This document shows, piece by piece, positions 1 through 8,791 of a DNA stretch of 64,000 bases. The DNA comes from Microbacteriaceae bacterium. GTDB taxonomy: Bacteria; Actinomycetota; Actinomycetes; Actinomycetales; Microbacteriaceae. A model generated the notes under the pieces. The model did no database searches. It saw only the letters and a program-made list of their open reading frames with translations, and was not told where the DNA came from. The stretch covers positions 1 to 64,000 of the forward strand of contig RDDZ01000126.1 in the NCBI GenBank assembly GCA_003852775.1, in the 5' to 3' direction. Positions within the stretch are counted from its first letter, which is position 1. Each line of letters begins with the position of its first letter. Position numbers and translations under genes: made by a program.

Positions 1-411
1 CGAGCGGTCGGGCACCGAGAAGGAGATGTTCTTCGGCACCATCTCGCCGAACACGACGTGCAGGAAGGAGACGAGCACGAGCGTGACGATGAACGAGACG
101 GTCGCAATCACCTCATCCGGCCACCCGGTGAGCCCGAAGGGCACCTCGAGCAGGTGGTGGATGGCGGGCTCGGACACGTTGAGGATGAGCAGCGAGCACA
201 CGGTGATGCCGAGCTGGCTCGTGGCGAGCATGAGCGTGGCGTGCTCCATGGCCCAGAGCGCGGTCTTGGCGGCGCGGGAGCCCGCCTCGGCGCGCGGCTC
301 GATCTGGGAGCGGCGCGCGGAGATGACGGCGAACTCGGCGCCGACGAAGAAGCCGTTGGCGATCAGCAGGATGAAGAGCCAGGCGATGCCCCACCAGTCG
401 TTGGCGCTCAT
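1..411 (-). CDS. CNNM-family membrane protein, N-terminal part (cut by window edge)
   Basis: Only the first 137 codons are in the window and no stop is reached. They encode a CNNM transmembrane domain like that of the upstream gene: motifs GFFVGAEFA near the N-terminus, ATSQLGITVCSLL about residue 62 and GEMVPKN about residue 122. Proteins of this kind (called HlyC/CorC or TlyC-like) are inner-membrane proteins linked to Mg/Co ion export; the ion is not predictable here. The CBS pair and CorC domain expected further on lie outside the window. The ATG overlaps the TGA of the upstream paralogue in an ATGA, so the two are probably translationally coupled and may work as a heteromer. Confidence 0.88.
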   Translation of the reverse strand, partial: MSANDWWGIAWLFILLIANGFFVGAEFAVISARRSQIEPRAEAGSRAAKTALWAMEHATLMLATSQLGITVCSLLILNVSEPAIHHLLEVPFGLTGWPDEVIATVSFIVTLVLVSFLHVVFGEMVPKNISFSVPDRS

Positions 412-1730
412 CGTCCCTCCTCCTGCTGCTCGTCGGCGGGCCGGGGCGTGAAGCGCACACGGTCGATGCGGCGGCCGTCCATCCGCTCGATGCGGAAGGT
501 GCCCGCCTCGATCTCGACGGTGTCGCCGACGGAGGGGATGCGGCCGAGCTCGCTCATGAGGTAGCCCGCGACGGTCTCGTAGGGGCCGTCCTCCGGCACC
601 GTGACGCCGGCGCGGTCGAGGAGCTCGTCGGGGCGCAGCGCGCCGGGGAACGTCAGCCAGTCGCGGCTGCGCACGACGTCCGGGCGGGAGCGGTCGTGCT
701 CGTCGGACACCTCGCCGACGAGCTCCTCGACGAGGTCCTCGAGGGTCGCGACGCCGGCGGTTCCGCCGTACTCGTCGACGACGACGGCGATCTGGAAGCT
801 GCGCGCGCGCAGCTCTCCGAGGAGCGTGTCGAGCTTCATGGTCTCGGGCACGCGCAGCGCTTCCGTCTGGAGGGCGGACACGGGCACCGACGCGCGCCGA
901 TCGCGCGGCACCGCGACGGCCTGCTTGACGTGCACGACGCCGACGATGTCGTCGGGGCCGTCGTCGATGACCGGGAAGCGCGAGTAGCCGGTGCGCCGGG
1001 CGAGGTCGATGACGGCCTCGGCGGTGTCGCCGCGGCGCACGGCCGCGAGGCGCGGGCGGGGCGTCATGACGTCGGCGGCGGTGTGCTCGGAGAACACGAG
1101 GGTGCGGGCGAGCAGCGTCGCCGTGTCGCGGTCGAGCGAGCCCTGGCTCGCGGAGCGTCGCACGAGGCTCTTGAGCTCGTCGGCGGTGCGGGCGGAGCTG
1201 AGCTCCTCCTTGGGCTCGATGCCGATGCCGCGGAGCACGGCGTTCGCGGTGCCGTTGAGCAGGGCGACGAACGGCTTGAAGACCGTCGTGAACACGATCT
1301 GGAACGGCACCACGATCTTGGCGGTCTGCCGCGGGAGGGCGAGCGCGAAGTTCTTCGGCACGAGCTCGCCGATGATCATCGACAGGAGCGTCGCGACGGC
1401 GACGGCGACGACCGACGAGACGACGCGCACGGTCGACTCCGGCATCCCCCAGGCGTCGAAGAGGGGGCGCAGCCACGCACTGAACGCCGGCTCGAGCGTG
1501 AAGCCCGCGAGCAGCGTCGTGAGGGTGATGCCGAGCTGTGCGGCGGACAGGTGGGTCGACGTGACCTTGAGGGCCCGGATGGTGGGACCGAGCATGGTCT
1601 CGCCCTTGCTCTGGCGGTCCTCGAGGTCGTGGCGGTCGAGGTTGACGAGCGCGAACTCGCTCGCGACGAAGAGGCCGGTGCCGACCGTGAGGATCATGCC
1701 GGCGATGAACATCCACCATTCGGCGGTCAT
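408..1730 (-). CDS. CNNM/CBS/CorC-domain membrane protein
   Basis: A 440-residue protein of the CNNM/CorC family. Visible parts in order: CNNM membrane domain (about 1-185, with SEFALVNLDRHDLED and AAQLGITLTTLLAGF, and GELVPKNFALALP), a CBS pair (about 210-335, starting at MTPRPRLAAV, with VVDEYGGTAGVATLEDLVEE) and a C-terminal CorC/HlyC domain (about 350-430, YETVAGYLMSELGRIPSVGD). The architecture is complete and of normal length. Known members are membrane proteins implicated in divalent-cation homeostasis; hemolysis is a historical label. It is followed by a paralogue in ATGA overlap and preceded by a short coupled leader ORF (1727-1807). Confidence 0.92.
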   Translation of the reverse strand: MTAEWWMFIAGMILTVGTGLFVASEFALVNLDRHDLEDRQSKGETMLGPTIRALKVTSTHLSAAQLGITLTTLLAGFTLEPAFSAWLRPLFDAWGMPESTVRVVSSVVAVAVATLLSMIIGELVPKNFALALPRQTAKIVVPFQIVFTTVFKPFVALLNGTANAVLRGIGIEPKEELSSARTADELKSLVRRSASQGSLDRDTATLLARTLVFSEHTAADVMTPRPRLAAVRRGDTAEAVIDLARRTGYSRFPVIDDGPDDIVGVVHVKQAVAVPRDRRASVPVSALQTEALRVPETMKLDTLLGELRARSFQIAVVVDEYGGTAGVATLEDLVEELVGEVSDEHDRSRPDVVRSRDWLTFPGALRPDELLDRAGVTVPEDGPYETVAGYLMSELGRIPSVGDTVEIEAGTFRIERMDGRRIDRVRFTPRPADEQQEEGR

Positions 1731-1807
1731 CGCGCGTCACCCCCCGCGGTGCGCACCGGCGTGGGACTGTGATGGGGCTCTGACGTCGAAGACGGAGGGT
1801 CATCCAT
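1727..1807 (-). CDS. Possible 26-residue leader ORF coupled to the CNNM gene
   Basis: On the minus strand an ATG at 1807 opens 26 codons (begins MDDPPSSTSE) that end at a TGA overlapping the CNNM start codon as ATGA. A TAGGCT -10 hexamer lies at 1822-1817, nine bases before the ATG, so this ORF would be the first thing read on a near-leaderless mRNA. There is no recognisable domain; the peptide is rich in Pro, Ser and His. Seen: the frame, overlap and hexamer. Inferred: translation and a coupling role. The CNNM gene also has a G-rich stretch before its own ATG, so coupling need not be obligatory. Confidence 0.4.
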   Translation of the reverse strand: MDDPPSSTSEPHHSPTPVRTAGGDAR

Positions 1808-1816
1808 GGTCGGGCC

Positions 1817-1822
1817 AGCCTA
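1817..1822 (-). promoter_or_regulatory. -10 box TAGGCT for leader ORF and CNNM operon
   Basis: TAGGCT on the minus strand, 9 bases before the leader ATG. It matches the -10 hexamer (TAnnnT) found at the same distance from many other starts in this window. No convincing -35 is seen. Confidence 0.45.
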
Positions 1823-1870
1823 CATGCCGCGCGGAGCTGGACGCTGAAGGGACGACCCCGGGCGTCACCT

Positions 1871-2566
1871 TCACCGCTCACCCGCGGCGTACTGTTCGAT
1901 CCGTCGATTCCGCGCTCGGATGAACTCGTTGTTGCGTTCCCGGAACGCGAGGTAGTCGTCGACCGTGTGCGGGACCGCCGGCGTCGAGAAGTCGTCGAAG
2001 TGGTGCAGGAACCGCACACCGCCGTCAGGGGCGACGATGTCCTCGAGGAGGAAATGAGCGACGTAGCCCGAGAAGTCCACGAAGATCGCGAAGAAGCTCT
2101 CGTACCGCCCCAAGCAATCGCTCAGCGGGCTGCCTTCACCCGCGTAGAACCGCCGCAGGCACTCCAGGAAGAGATCCGGGCGATCCTTGATCGCCGGGTG
2201 GGTGCCTTTTCGCTGGTTGATCGTCTGCTTGCCGTCGACACGGCCCCGCGGGAACACGATCGAGCTGCCGATCGTGTAGCCGAGGTTCGGAGGCAGGTCC
2301 TTTTCCGGGATGAGCTTCGCCACCGGGGCATGGCGCAGCCGGTTGGTGAAGGCGTCACTCGAGAGCTCGAACACACCCAGATCCGACTCGTGTCGCACAT
2401 GGAATGAGCCGGGTCGCCCCGCCGGCACGAGCTCGAACTCGTGGCCGTTCGGCAGCGACTTGCTCCACAGAAGCGCGTGGTACGCCCGCAGCGTCGGGCT
2501 CCATGTGTCCGCATCCTTGCCGGCGGGCACCTCTGAATTGAACTCGAATGTGGTGTCGATGCGCAT
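1871..2566 (-). CDS. DUF6994-like protein of unknown function
   Basis: A 231-residue soluble protein opening MRIDTTFEFNSEVPAGKDAD and carrying WSPTLRAYHALLWSKSLPNG. This looks like the DUF6994 family, named from memory and not searched. No signal peptide, membrane segment or catalytic motif is obvious. Codon use is less GC-extreme than in its neighbours (more T-ending codons), which suggests a gene from the accessory pool. TAGAGT lies five bases before the ATG (2577-2572), so it is probably transcribed alone and leaderless. Neighbours give no hint of function. Confidence 0.7.
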   Translation of the reverse strand: MRIDTTFEFNSEVPAGKDADTWSPTLRAYHALLWSKSLPNGHEFELVPAGRPGSFHVRHESDLGVFELSSDAFTNRLRHAPVAKLIPEKDLPPNLGYTIGSSIVFPRGRVDGKQTINQRKGTHPAIKDRPDLFLECLRRFYAGEGSPLSDCLGRYESFFAIFVDFSGYVAHFLLEDIVAPDGGVRFLHHFDDFSTPAVPHTVDDYLAFRERNNEFIRARNRRIEQYAAGER

Positions 2567-2608
2567 GGCACACTCTATTGAGGCGTCCCCACCAGTTTCA
2601 AGGGAAAC

Positions 2609-4048
2609 TCACCAGCTGACGGGGAGCGCCTTGCCCTCCTCGTAGCCGGCCGCCGACTGGAAGCCGACGACGGCGCGCTCGTGGAAATCGGCGAGATCCG
2701 CCGCGCCCGCGTAGGTGAAGGAGCTGCGCACGCCGGAGGTGATCATGTCGAGCAGGTCCTCGAGCGACGGGCGGTTCGGGTCGAGGTAGATCTTCGAGCT
2801 CGAGATGCCCTCGGCGAAGAGCTCCTTGCGCGCGAGCTCGTACGGCTCGAGGCGCCCGAAGCGCTCCTGCACCGCCTTCGTCGACGCCATCCCCCAGCTC
2901 TCCTTGTAGAGGCGGCCGTCGGCGTCGGTCTGCAGCGTCCCGGGGGCCTCGATCGTGCCGGCGAACCAGGACCCGATCATGACGGATGCCGCGCCCGCCG
3001 CGAGCGCGAGGGCGACGTCGCGCGGGTACCGCACCCCGCCGTCCGCCCACACGTGCGCGCCGAGCTCTCGCGCGGCCTGCGCGGTCTCGAGCACGGCGGA
3101 GAACTGCGGCCGTCCGACGGCGGTCATCATGCGCGTCGTGCACATCGCGCCGGGGCCCACGCCGACCTTGACGATCGAGGCGCCGGCGTCGACGAGGTCG
3201 CGCACGCCGTCGGCGGTGACGACGTTGCCCGCGACGATCGGGATGTCGAGGCCGAGCCCGGCGACCGTGCGGAGCGCGGCGAGCATCCCCTCCTGGTGCC
3301 CGTGGGCGGTGTCGACGACGAGCACGTCGACGCCGGCCTCGGCGAGGGCCTTCGCCTTGGCGGCGACGTCGCCGTTGATGCCGATCGCGGCGGCGACCCG
3401 CAGCCGCCCCTCGGCGTCCACGGCGGGACGGTAGATCGTGGAGCGCAGGGCGCTGCGCCGCGTGACGGATCCGACGATGCGGCCGTGGTGGCGCACGAGG
3501 GCGACCTCGACGTCGGCGTCGACGAGCAGGTCGAAGGCGGCGCGCGGCCCCTCGAGGTCGTCGGCGTCGATCGAGGTGACGCCGCCGTGCACGAGGTCGC
3601 CGAGGCGCGCATCCGGGAGCGCGGTCGCCAGACGCGAGGCGGGAACGCATCCGGCCTCCTCCCCCGCGCCGTCGCGCAGCACGACGACGCCTGCCGCGAT
3701 CGCCGGCACGATGCGCAGCGCGTCGGCCACGGTCGCGTCGGCGGGCAGCTCGACCGGGGCGTCCCAGCCGACGGGCTGCGCCTTGACGGAGCGGATGGCG
3801 GCGTCGAGCTCCTGGAGCGGGAGGTCCTGCGGGAGCACGCCGAGGCCGCCGCGGCGGGCGAGCGTCGCGGCGAGACGGGGCCCCGTGACCGAGTTCATGT
3901 TGGCCGAGACGATGGGGATCTGCGCCCCCGTCCCGTCGGTCGTCGCGAGGTCGACGGAGAGCCGGCTGGTCACTCCCGAGCGGCTCGGCACGAGGAACAC
4001 GTCCGAGTACGTGAGGTCGTGGGCCGGCACGTGTCCTGTGAAGCGCAT
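2609..4048 (-). CDS. guaB1: GuaB1-type IMP dehydrogenase/GMP reductase family enzyme
   Basis: A 479-residue TIM-barrel enzyme of the IMPDH/GMPR family. The N-terminus has DLTYSDVFLVPSRSGVTSR and PIVSANMNSVTG; a CBS pair is inserted at about 90-210; the catalytic loop reads GVGPGAMCTTRMM, with the nucleophilic Cys. This is the actinobacterial GuaB1 subgroup, separate from GuaB2; the Mycobacterium smegmatis member has been shown to act as a CBS-containing GMP reductase (purine salvage, GMP to IMP with NADPH). I chose the ATG at 4048 because TACCGT lies six bases upstream (4060-4055), the leaderless arrangement common here. Substrate assignment follows the family. Confidence 0.85.
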   Translation of the reverse strand: MRFTGHVPAHDLTYSDVFLVPSRSGVTSRLSVDLATTDGTGAQIPIVSANMNSVTGPRLAATLARRGGLGVLPQDLPLQELDAAIRSVKAQPVGWDAPVELPADATVADALRIVPAIAAGVVVLRDGAGEEAGCVPASRLATALPDARLGDLVHGGVTSIDADDLEGPRAAFDLLVDADVEVALVRHHGRIVGSVTRRSALRSTIYRPAVDAEGRLRVAAAIGINGDVAAKAKALAEAGVDVLVVDTAHGHQEGMLAALRTVAGLGLDIPIVAGNVVTADGVRDLVDAGASIVKVGVGPGAMCTTRMMTAVGRPQFSAVLETAQAARELGAHVWADGGVRYPRDVALALAAGAASVMIGSWFAGTIEAPGTLQTDADGRLYKESWGMASTKAVQERFGRLEPYELARKELFAEGISSSKIYLDPNRPSLEDLLDMITSGVRSSFTYAGAADLADFHERAVVGFQSAAGYEEGKALPVSW

Positions 4049-4054
4049 GACTCC

Positions 4055-4060
4055 ACGGTA
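4055..4060 (-). promoter_or_regulatory. -10 box TACCGT of leaderless guaB1
   Basis: TACCGT on the minus strand followed by six bases (GGAGTC) and the ATG at 4048. The spacing implies that transcription begins at or next to the start codon. Confidence 0.5.
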
Positions 4061-4146
4061 GGACGTACGGGGTGCCGACGCATCGGGCCTTTCTGAGAGG
4101 TTCCCTGACACCCTCTCGCGCGTCACCGGAGGGTCGCCGGAAACGT

Positions 4147-4152
4147 TAGGCT
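4147..4152 (+). promoter_or_regulatory. -10 box TAGGCT upstream of kgd
   Basis: TAGGCT on the plus strand, 72 bases before the kgd GTG. Unlike most genes here, kgd would then have a real 5' leader. The leader holds no obvious riboswitch-like fold. Confidence 0.35.
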
Positions 4153-4224
4153 TGCTGCTGGTGTGACCAGCGGGGATCACCCGGATCCCTGGCACCGGCG
4201 AGTAGTGAGAGTGGGCGGTCGGCT

Positions 4225-7200
4225 GTGTCCAACCCCGTCACCGGAGTGACGCCCGAGGAGAACGCCTCGGGGGAGTTCGGAGCCAATGAGTGGCTCGTCG
4301 ACGAGATGTACGAGCGGTACCTCGTCGACAGGGAATCTGTCGACAAGAGCTGGTGGCCCATCCTGGAGTCCTACCGGCCCGTGGACGACCCGACGCCGAC
4401 GACGGCGGTCCCGGTCGTGACGAGCGAGGAGCCCGCGCAGGCGGAGACTCCCCCTGCGACTCAGGATGCGGCATCCGCCGACGCGGAGGCCCCCAAGAGC
4501 CAGGTCGGCGGCGAGGCGCAGGTGCCCGAGGCCGTGACCGAGCCCGCCGCGGCGACCCCGCCCGCGTCCGCGCCGTCGGAGGCCGCCCCGCCGACGACGC
4601 CCATCGCGCGCACCACCTCCCAGCCCGCCAAGCCGCAGCCGATCCCGGCCCAGGCGCCCACGACCGCCTCCAACCCGGTCGTCGCGGAGTCGGCGGAGCC
4701 CGAGGAGACCGTCACCGTGCTCAAGGGCATGGCCAAGACGCTCTCCACCAACATGGACCAGAGCCTCACGGTGCCGACGGCCACGAGCGTTCGCACGATC
4801 CCCGCGAAGCTCATGATCGACAATCGCATCGTCATCAACAACCACCTGCGTCGCGCCCGCGGCGGCAAGGTGTCGTTCACGCACCTCATCGCGTGGGCGA
4901 TGGTGCAGACGCTCAAGGAGTTCCCGAGCCAGAACGTGTTCTACCGCGAGACGGAGGACGGCAAGCCGTCCGTCGTCGCGCCGGCCCACGTGAACCTCGG
5001 CATCGCGATCGACCTGCCGAAGCCCGACGGCTCGCGCTCGCTCCTCGTGCCCGGCATCAAGCGCGCCGACACGATGAACTTCGCCGAGTTCCTCGCCGCG
5101 TACGAGGACGTCGTCGCCCGCGCTCGCGCCAACAAGCTCACGGCCGCCGACTTCCAGGGCGTGACGGTCTCGCTCACGAACCCGGGCGGCATCGGCACCG
5201 AGCACTCCGTGCCGCGCCTCATGAAGGGCCAGGGCTGCATCATCGGCGCCGGCGCCCTCGAGTACCCGGCCGCGTTCCAGGGGGCCTCCCCCAAGACGCT
5301 CGTCGAGATGGGCATCGGCAAGACGATCACCCTCACGAGCACCTACGACCACCGCGTCATCCAGGGCGCCGGTTCGGGCGAGTTCCTCAAGAAGATCCAC
5401 GAGCTGCTCATCGGGCAGCGCGACTTCTACGAGGACATCTTCGCGGCGCTGCGCATCCCCTACGACCCGATCCACTGGGCCGAGGACATCAACGTCGACC
5501 TCTCGGAGCGCATCTCCAAGACGAGCCGCGTGCAGGAGCTCATCAACGCCTACCGCGTGCGCGGCCACCTCATGGCCGACGTCGACCCGCTCGAGTACCG
5601 TCAGCGCTCGCACCCCGACCTCGACATCGCGAGCCACGGCCTCACCTTCTGGGACCTCGACCGCGAGTTCGTGACGGGCGGCTTCGGCGGCAAGCGCACG
5701 ATGCTGCTGCGCGACATCCTCGGCGTGCTGCGCGACTCCTACTGCCGCACGGTGGGCGTCGAGTACATGCACATCCAGGACCCGGAGCAGCGGGCCTGGT
5801 TCCAGGAGCGCCTCGAGCAGCCGTACGTCAAGCCGACGCACGACGAGCAGCTGCGCATCCTCGGCAAGCTCAACGAGGCCGAGGCGTTCGAGACCTTCCT
5901 GCAGACGAAGTACGTCGGCCAGAAGCGCTTCAGCCTCGAGGGCGGCGAGTCGACGATCGCGCTGCTCGACGAGATCCTCCAGGGAGCCGCCGAGGCGGGC
6001 CTCGACGAGGTCGCGATCGGTATGGCCCACCGCGGGCGTCTCAACGTGCTCACCAACATCGCGGGCAAGACCTACGGTCAGGTGTTCCGCGAGTTCGAGG
6101 GCACCCAGGACCCGAAGTCGGTGCAGGGCTCGGGCGACGTCAAGTACCACCTCGGCACCGAGGGCACCTTCACCGCGATGAGCGGCAAGGAGGTGCCGGT
6201 GTACCTCGCCGCGAACCCCTCGCACCTCGAGGCGGTCAACGGCGTGCTCGAGGGCATCGTCCGCGCCAAGCAGGACCGCAAGGGCGACGGCCAGTTCGGC
6301 ACCCTCCCGATCCTCGTGCACGGCGACGCGTCGATGGCCGGCCAGGGCGTCGTGGTGGAGACGCTCCAGATGTCGCAGCTGCGCGCCTACAAGACGGGCG
6401 GCACCATCCACGTCGTCATCAACAACCAGGTTGGCTTCACGACGACGCCGCAGGACGCGCGCAGCTCGGTCTACGCCACGGATGTCGCCAAGACCATCCA
6501 GGCGCCGATCTTCCACGTGAACGGCGACGACCCCGAGGCCGTCGTGCGCGTCGCGGAGCACGCCTTCGCGTACCGCCAGAAGTTCAAGCGCGACGTCGTC
6601 ATCGACCTCGTCTGCTACCGCCGCCGCGGTCACAACGAGGGCGACGACCCGTCGATGACGCAGCCGCTCATGTACAACCTCATCGAGGCCAAGCGCAGCG
6701 TCCGCACCCTCTACACGGAGGCGCTCGTCGGTCGCGGCGACATCACCCAGGAGGAGTTCGAGCAGGCCCAGGCCGACTTCCAGGAGCGCCTCGAGCGCGC
6801 CTTCGCGGAGACGCACGCGGCCCAGACCGGCTCCATCCCGGTGGTCTCGAACGACCAGAGCCCCGTGGCCGACCTCGAGCGCCCGGTCTCGCAGCAGGAC
6901 GACGCCTCCGGCGAGCCCGCCTCGACGGGTGTCGACCAGGGCGTCGTGGAGCTCATCGGCGACGCGCACGCGAACCCGCCGCAGGGCTTCACGGTGCACC
7001 CGAAGCTGCAGCAGCTCATCAAGAAGCGCTACGACATGAGCCGCAACGGCTCGATCGACTGGGGCTTCGGCGAGCTCATCGCGCTCGGCTCGCTCCTGCT
7101 CGAGGGTACCCCGGTGCGCCTCGTCGGTCAGGACGCGCGCCGCGGCACCTTCGTGTCGCGTCACGCCGTGTTCCACGACCGCGAGAACGGCCAGGAGTGG

Positions 7201-8079
7201 CTGCCGCTCGGCAACCTGTCCGAGAACCAGGCGCGTCTCGCGATCTACGACTCGCTGCTCTCGGAGTACGCGGCCCTCGCGTTCGAGTACGGCTACTCGG
7301 TCGAGCGCCCGGATGCCCTCGTGCTGTGGGAGGCGCAGTTCGGCGACTTCGCGAACGGCGCCCAGACGGTCATCGACGAGTTCATCTCGAGCGCCGAGCA
7401 GAAGTGGGGACAGCGCTCCGGCGTGGTCATGCTCCTCCCCCACGGCTACGAGGGACAGGGTCCGGACCACTCCTCGGCGCGCATCGAGCGCTACCTGCAG
7501 CTCGCGGCGGAGAACAACATGACGATCGCGCGTCCGTCGACGCCGGCGTCGTACTTCCACCTGCTGCGCCGCCAGGCCTACGCGCGTCCCCGCCGTCCGC
7601 TCATCGTCTTCACCCCGAAGTCGATGCTGCGTCTGCGCGGCGCCACGAGCGAGGTCGCGGACTTCACGCAGGGCCGCTTCGAGCCGGTCATCGACGACGC
7701 CCGCATCCAGGACCCGTCGACGGTCAAGCGCGTGCTGCTGCACTCGGGCAAGATCCACTACGACCTCACGTCGGAGATCGACAAGCGCGGCGACGCCGGC
7801 GCGTTCGCCCTCGTGCGCCTCGAGCAGTACTACCCGCTGCCGACGGCCCAGCTGCTGCCGATCCTCAAGCGCTACCCGGAGGCGGAGCTCATGTGGGTGC
7901 AGGAGGAGCCGGAGAACCAGGGCGCCTGGCCGTTCCTCGCGGTCGAGCTCGCCCCGCAGCTCGGCGACCGCAAGCTGCGCGTCTCGTCGCGCCCCGCATC
8001 CGCGTCCCCAGCCACGGGTTCGTCGAAGCGCAGCGCGGCCGAGCAGACGGCGCTCATCGGGAAGGCGCTGTCGTTCTGA
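4225..8079 (+). CDS. kgd: Multifunctional 2-oxoglutarate dehydrogenase E1-E2 (Kgd/OdhA)
   Basis: A 1284-residue fused enzyme of the TCA cycle, converting 2-oxoglutarate to succinyl-CoA together with lipoyl-E2 and E3. Order: E1o N-terminal helix (FGANEWLVDEMYERYLVD, about 18-35), a Pro/Ala-rich linker (about 55-150), an acyltransferase domain (about 165-400, with DHRVIQGAGSGEFL near 375) and the E1 dehydrogenase with the TPP region (AHRGRLNVL about 600, GDASMAGQGVV about 699, NNQVGF about 732). No lipoyl domain is present, as in OdhA and Kgd. It is slightly longer than mycobacterial Kgd because of the linker. The start is GTG; the Shine-Dalgarno match is weak. Confidence 0.95.
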   Translation: MSNPVTGVTPEENASGEFGANEWLVDEMYERYLVDRESVDKSWWPILESYRPVDDPTPTTAVPVVTSEEPAQAETPPATQDAASADAEAPKSQVGGEAQVPEAVTEPAAATPPASAPSEAAPPTTPIARTTSQPAKPQPIPAQAPTTASNPVVAESAEPEETVTVLKGMAKTLSTNMDQSLTVPTATSVRTIPAKLMIDNRIVINNHLRRARGGKVSFTHLIAWAMVQTLKEFPSQNVFYRETEDGKPSVVAPAHVNLGIAIDLPKPDGSRSLLVPGIKRADTMNFAEFLAAYEDVVARARANKLTAADFQGVTVSLTNPGGIGTEHSVPRLMKGQGCIIGAGALEYPAAFQGASPKTLVEMGIGKTITLTSTYDHRVIQGAGSGEFLKKIHELLIGQRDFYEDIFAALRIPYDPIHWAEDINVDLSERISKTSRVQELINAYRVRGHLMADVDPLEYRQRSHPDLDIASHGLTFWDLDREFVTGGFGGKRTMLLRDILGVLRDSYCRTVGVEYMHIQDPEQRAWFQERLEQPYVKPTHDEQLRILGKLNEAEAFETFLQTKYVGQKRFSLEGGESTIALLDEILQGAAEAGLDEVAIGMAHRGRLNVLTNIAGKTYGQVFREFEGTQDPKSVQGSGDVKYHLGTEGTFTAMSGKEVPVYLAANPSHLEAVNGVLEGIVRAKQDRKGDGQFGTLPILVHGDASMAGQGVVVETLQMSQLRAYKTGGTIHVVINNQVGFTTTPQDARSSVYATDVAKTIQAPIFHVNGDDPEAVVRVAEHAFAYRQKFKRDVVIDLVCYRRRGHNEGDDPSMTQPLMYNLIEAKRSVRTLYTEALVGRGDITQEEFEQAQADFQERLERAFAETHAAQTGSIPVVSNDQSPVADLERPVSQQDDASGEPASTGVDQGVVELIGDAHANPPQGFTVHPKLQQLIKKRYDMSRNGSIDWGFGELIALGSLLLEGTPVRLVGQDARRGTFVSRHAVFHDRENGQEWLPLGNLSENQARLAIYDSLLSEYAALAFEYGYSVERPDALVLWEAQFGDFANGAQTVIDEFISSAEQKWGQRSGVVMLLPHGYEGQGPDHSSARIERYLQLAAENNMTIARPSTPASYFHLLRRQAYARPRRPLIVFTPKSMLRLRGATSEVADFTQGRFEPVIDDARIQDPSTVKRVLLHSGKIHYDLTSEIDKRGDAGAFALVRLEQYYPLPTAQLLPILKRYPEAELMWVQEEPENQGAWPFLAVELAPQLGDRKLRVSSRPASASPATGSSKRSAAEQTALIGKALSF

Positions 8080-8124
8080 GTCGTCGCCGGTAGGGCGGTC
8101 CCAAGCTGGATCGTTACCTCTTTG

Positions 8125-8155
8125 TTGGAACAGCGATCGTGAGTTGACCTACACT
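8125..8155 (+). promoter_or_regulatory. Possible promoter of the peptide-lipoprotein islet
   Basis: TTGGAA (8125-8130) and TACACT (8150-8155) are 19 bases apart and lie 29 bases before the ATG at 8185. The region is AT-richer than its surroundings. Assignment is by eye only. Confidence 0.3.
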
Positions 8156-8184
8156 CGCTCCCAATCCCAAAGGGAGCGAACGTC

Positions 8185-8322
8185 ATGAACACGCGCCGGT
8201 TTCTACCCACAGTTCTTCTCGCAATTTCGGCACTTCTCACCAGCGGAACACAAATGGCGCTTGGGCAGTCCGAGTTCCGCGACGCCCAACTTACGCTCGC
8301 ACCTGTGCTGAAGACGACGTGA
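8185..8322 (+). CDS. Small secreted peptide (45 residues), unknown
   Basis: An ATG preceded by GGGAG at good spacing opens a 45-residue ORF. It starts MNTRRFLPTVLLAISALL, a signal-peptide-like basic start and hydrophobic core, and a plausible cleavage lies after TQMALG, leaving about 18 residues (QSEFRDAQLT...). The stop is only four bases before the ATG of the lipoprotein gene, so both are probably co-transcribed. No family is recognised. Base composition is lower in GC than kgd and the rsrA-sigR side, suggesting an inserted islet. It may be a secreted signalling or accessory peptide, but no function can be assigned. Confidence 0.5.
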   Translation: MNTRRFLPTVLLAISALLTSGTQMALGQSEFRDAQLTLAPVLKTT

Positions 8323-8326
8323 GGCG

Positions 8327-8761
8327 ATGGCCATGAAGCGGCGTGCACTCGTTGCCGTCACGATCGCTGCTACCAGCATGCTCTCTGCATGCTCGACAAA
8401 TTCCACGTACACCGGCGGCGCCGTCACCGTCCTCGAGGATCAGGGCTACTACGCCGCGATAGCAACATCCAGCTCGGAAGGAGCAGACGCGCTGACACCA
8501 GCATGGGTTGTGCTCGACGCCAATTCCTGCTGGTCCATCACTCCTTCCGACGGTGATGACGCGATCCCTGTCGTCTGGCCTGCAGGCACGAAAATAGTTG
8601 GCGGCACCACCTTGTTCACGAGTGATCAGTCGCTGTCACCGGATGAAAAGGTAACGCTCGCGGGAGGATTCGTCCGCGCCGGGGACGAATATGGATCGTC
8701 ACCGTGTATCCGGAAAACGGACGATGTTCTCGTCGCATGGAGGGTCTCCCCGGACGCATGA
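8327..8761 (+). CDS. Small lipoprotein, unknown function
   Basis: A 144-residue protein with an N-terminal lipoprotein signal (basic MAMKRR, hydrophobic stretch, lipobox LSAC with Cys22). The mature part (GGAVTVLEDQGYYAAIATSS... to the C-terminus) has a central Trp/Cys pair region (VVLDANSCWSITP) and ends in AWRVSPDA; no known domain is recognised. It should be anchored to the outer face of the membrane. It follows the 45-residue secreted peptide by four bases. Codon use is less GC-biased than in neighbours. The gene runs convergently towards rsrA with a 30-base gap. Confidence 0.75.
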   Translation: MAMKRRALVAVTIAATSMLSACSTNSTYTGGAVTVLEDQGYYAAIATSSSEGADALTPAWVVLDANSCWSITPSDGDDAIPVVWPAGTKIVGGTTLFTSDQSLSPDEKVTLAGGFVRAGDEYGSSPCIRKTDDVLVAWRVSPDA

Positions 8762-8791
8762 CCGGGCGCGCCGTCATCCCGTGACTGCGCC

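Noticed and set aside
4147..4224. Riboswitch in the kgd leader
   Set aside because: Short and without a recognisable conserved aptamer or long-range pairing.
4177..7758. 1193-residue open frame antisense to kgd, and a 1267-residue frame in another plus-strand phase
   Set aside because: Both are shadows of the high-GC kgd gene: Arg/Ala/Gly-rich sequence with no domain, while the kgd frame has every catalytic motif.
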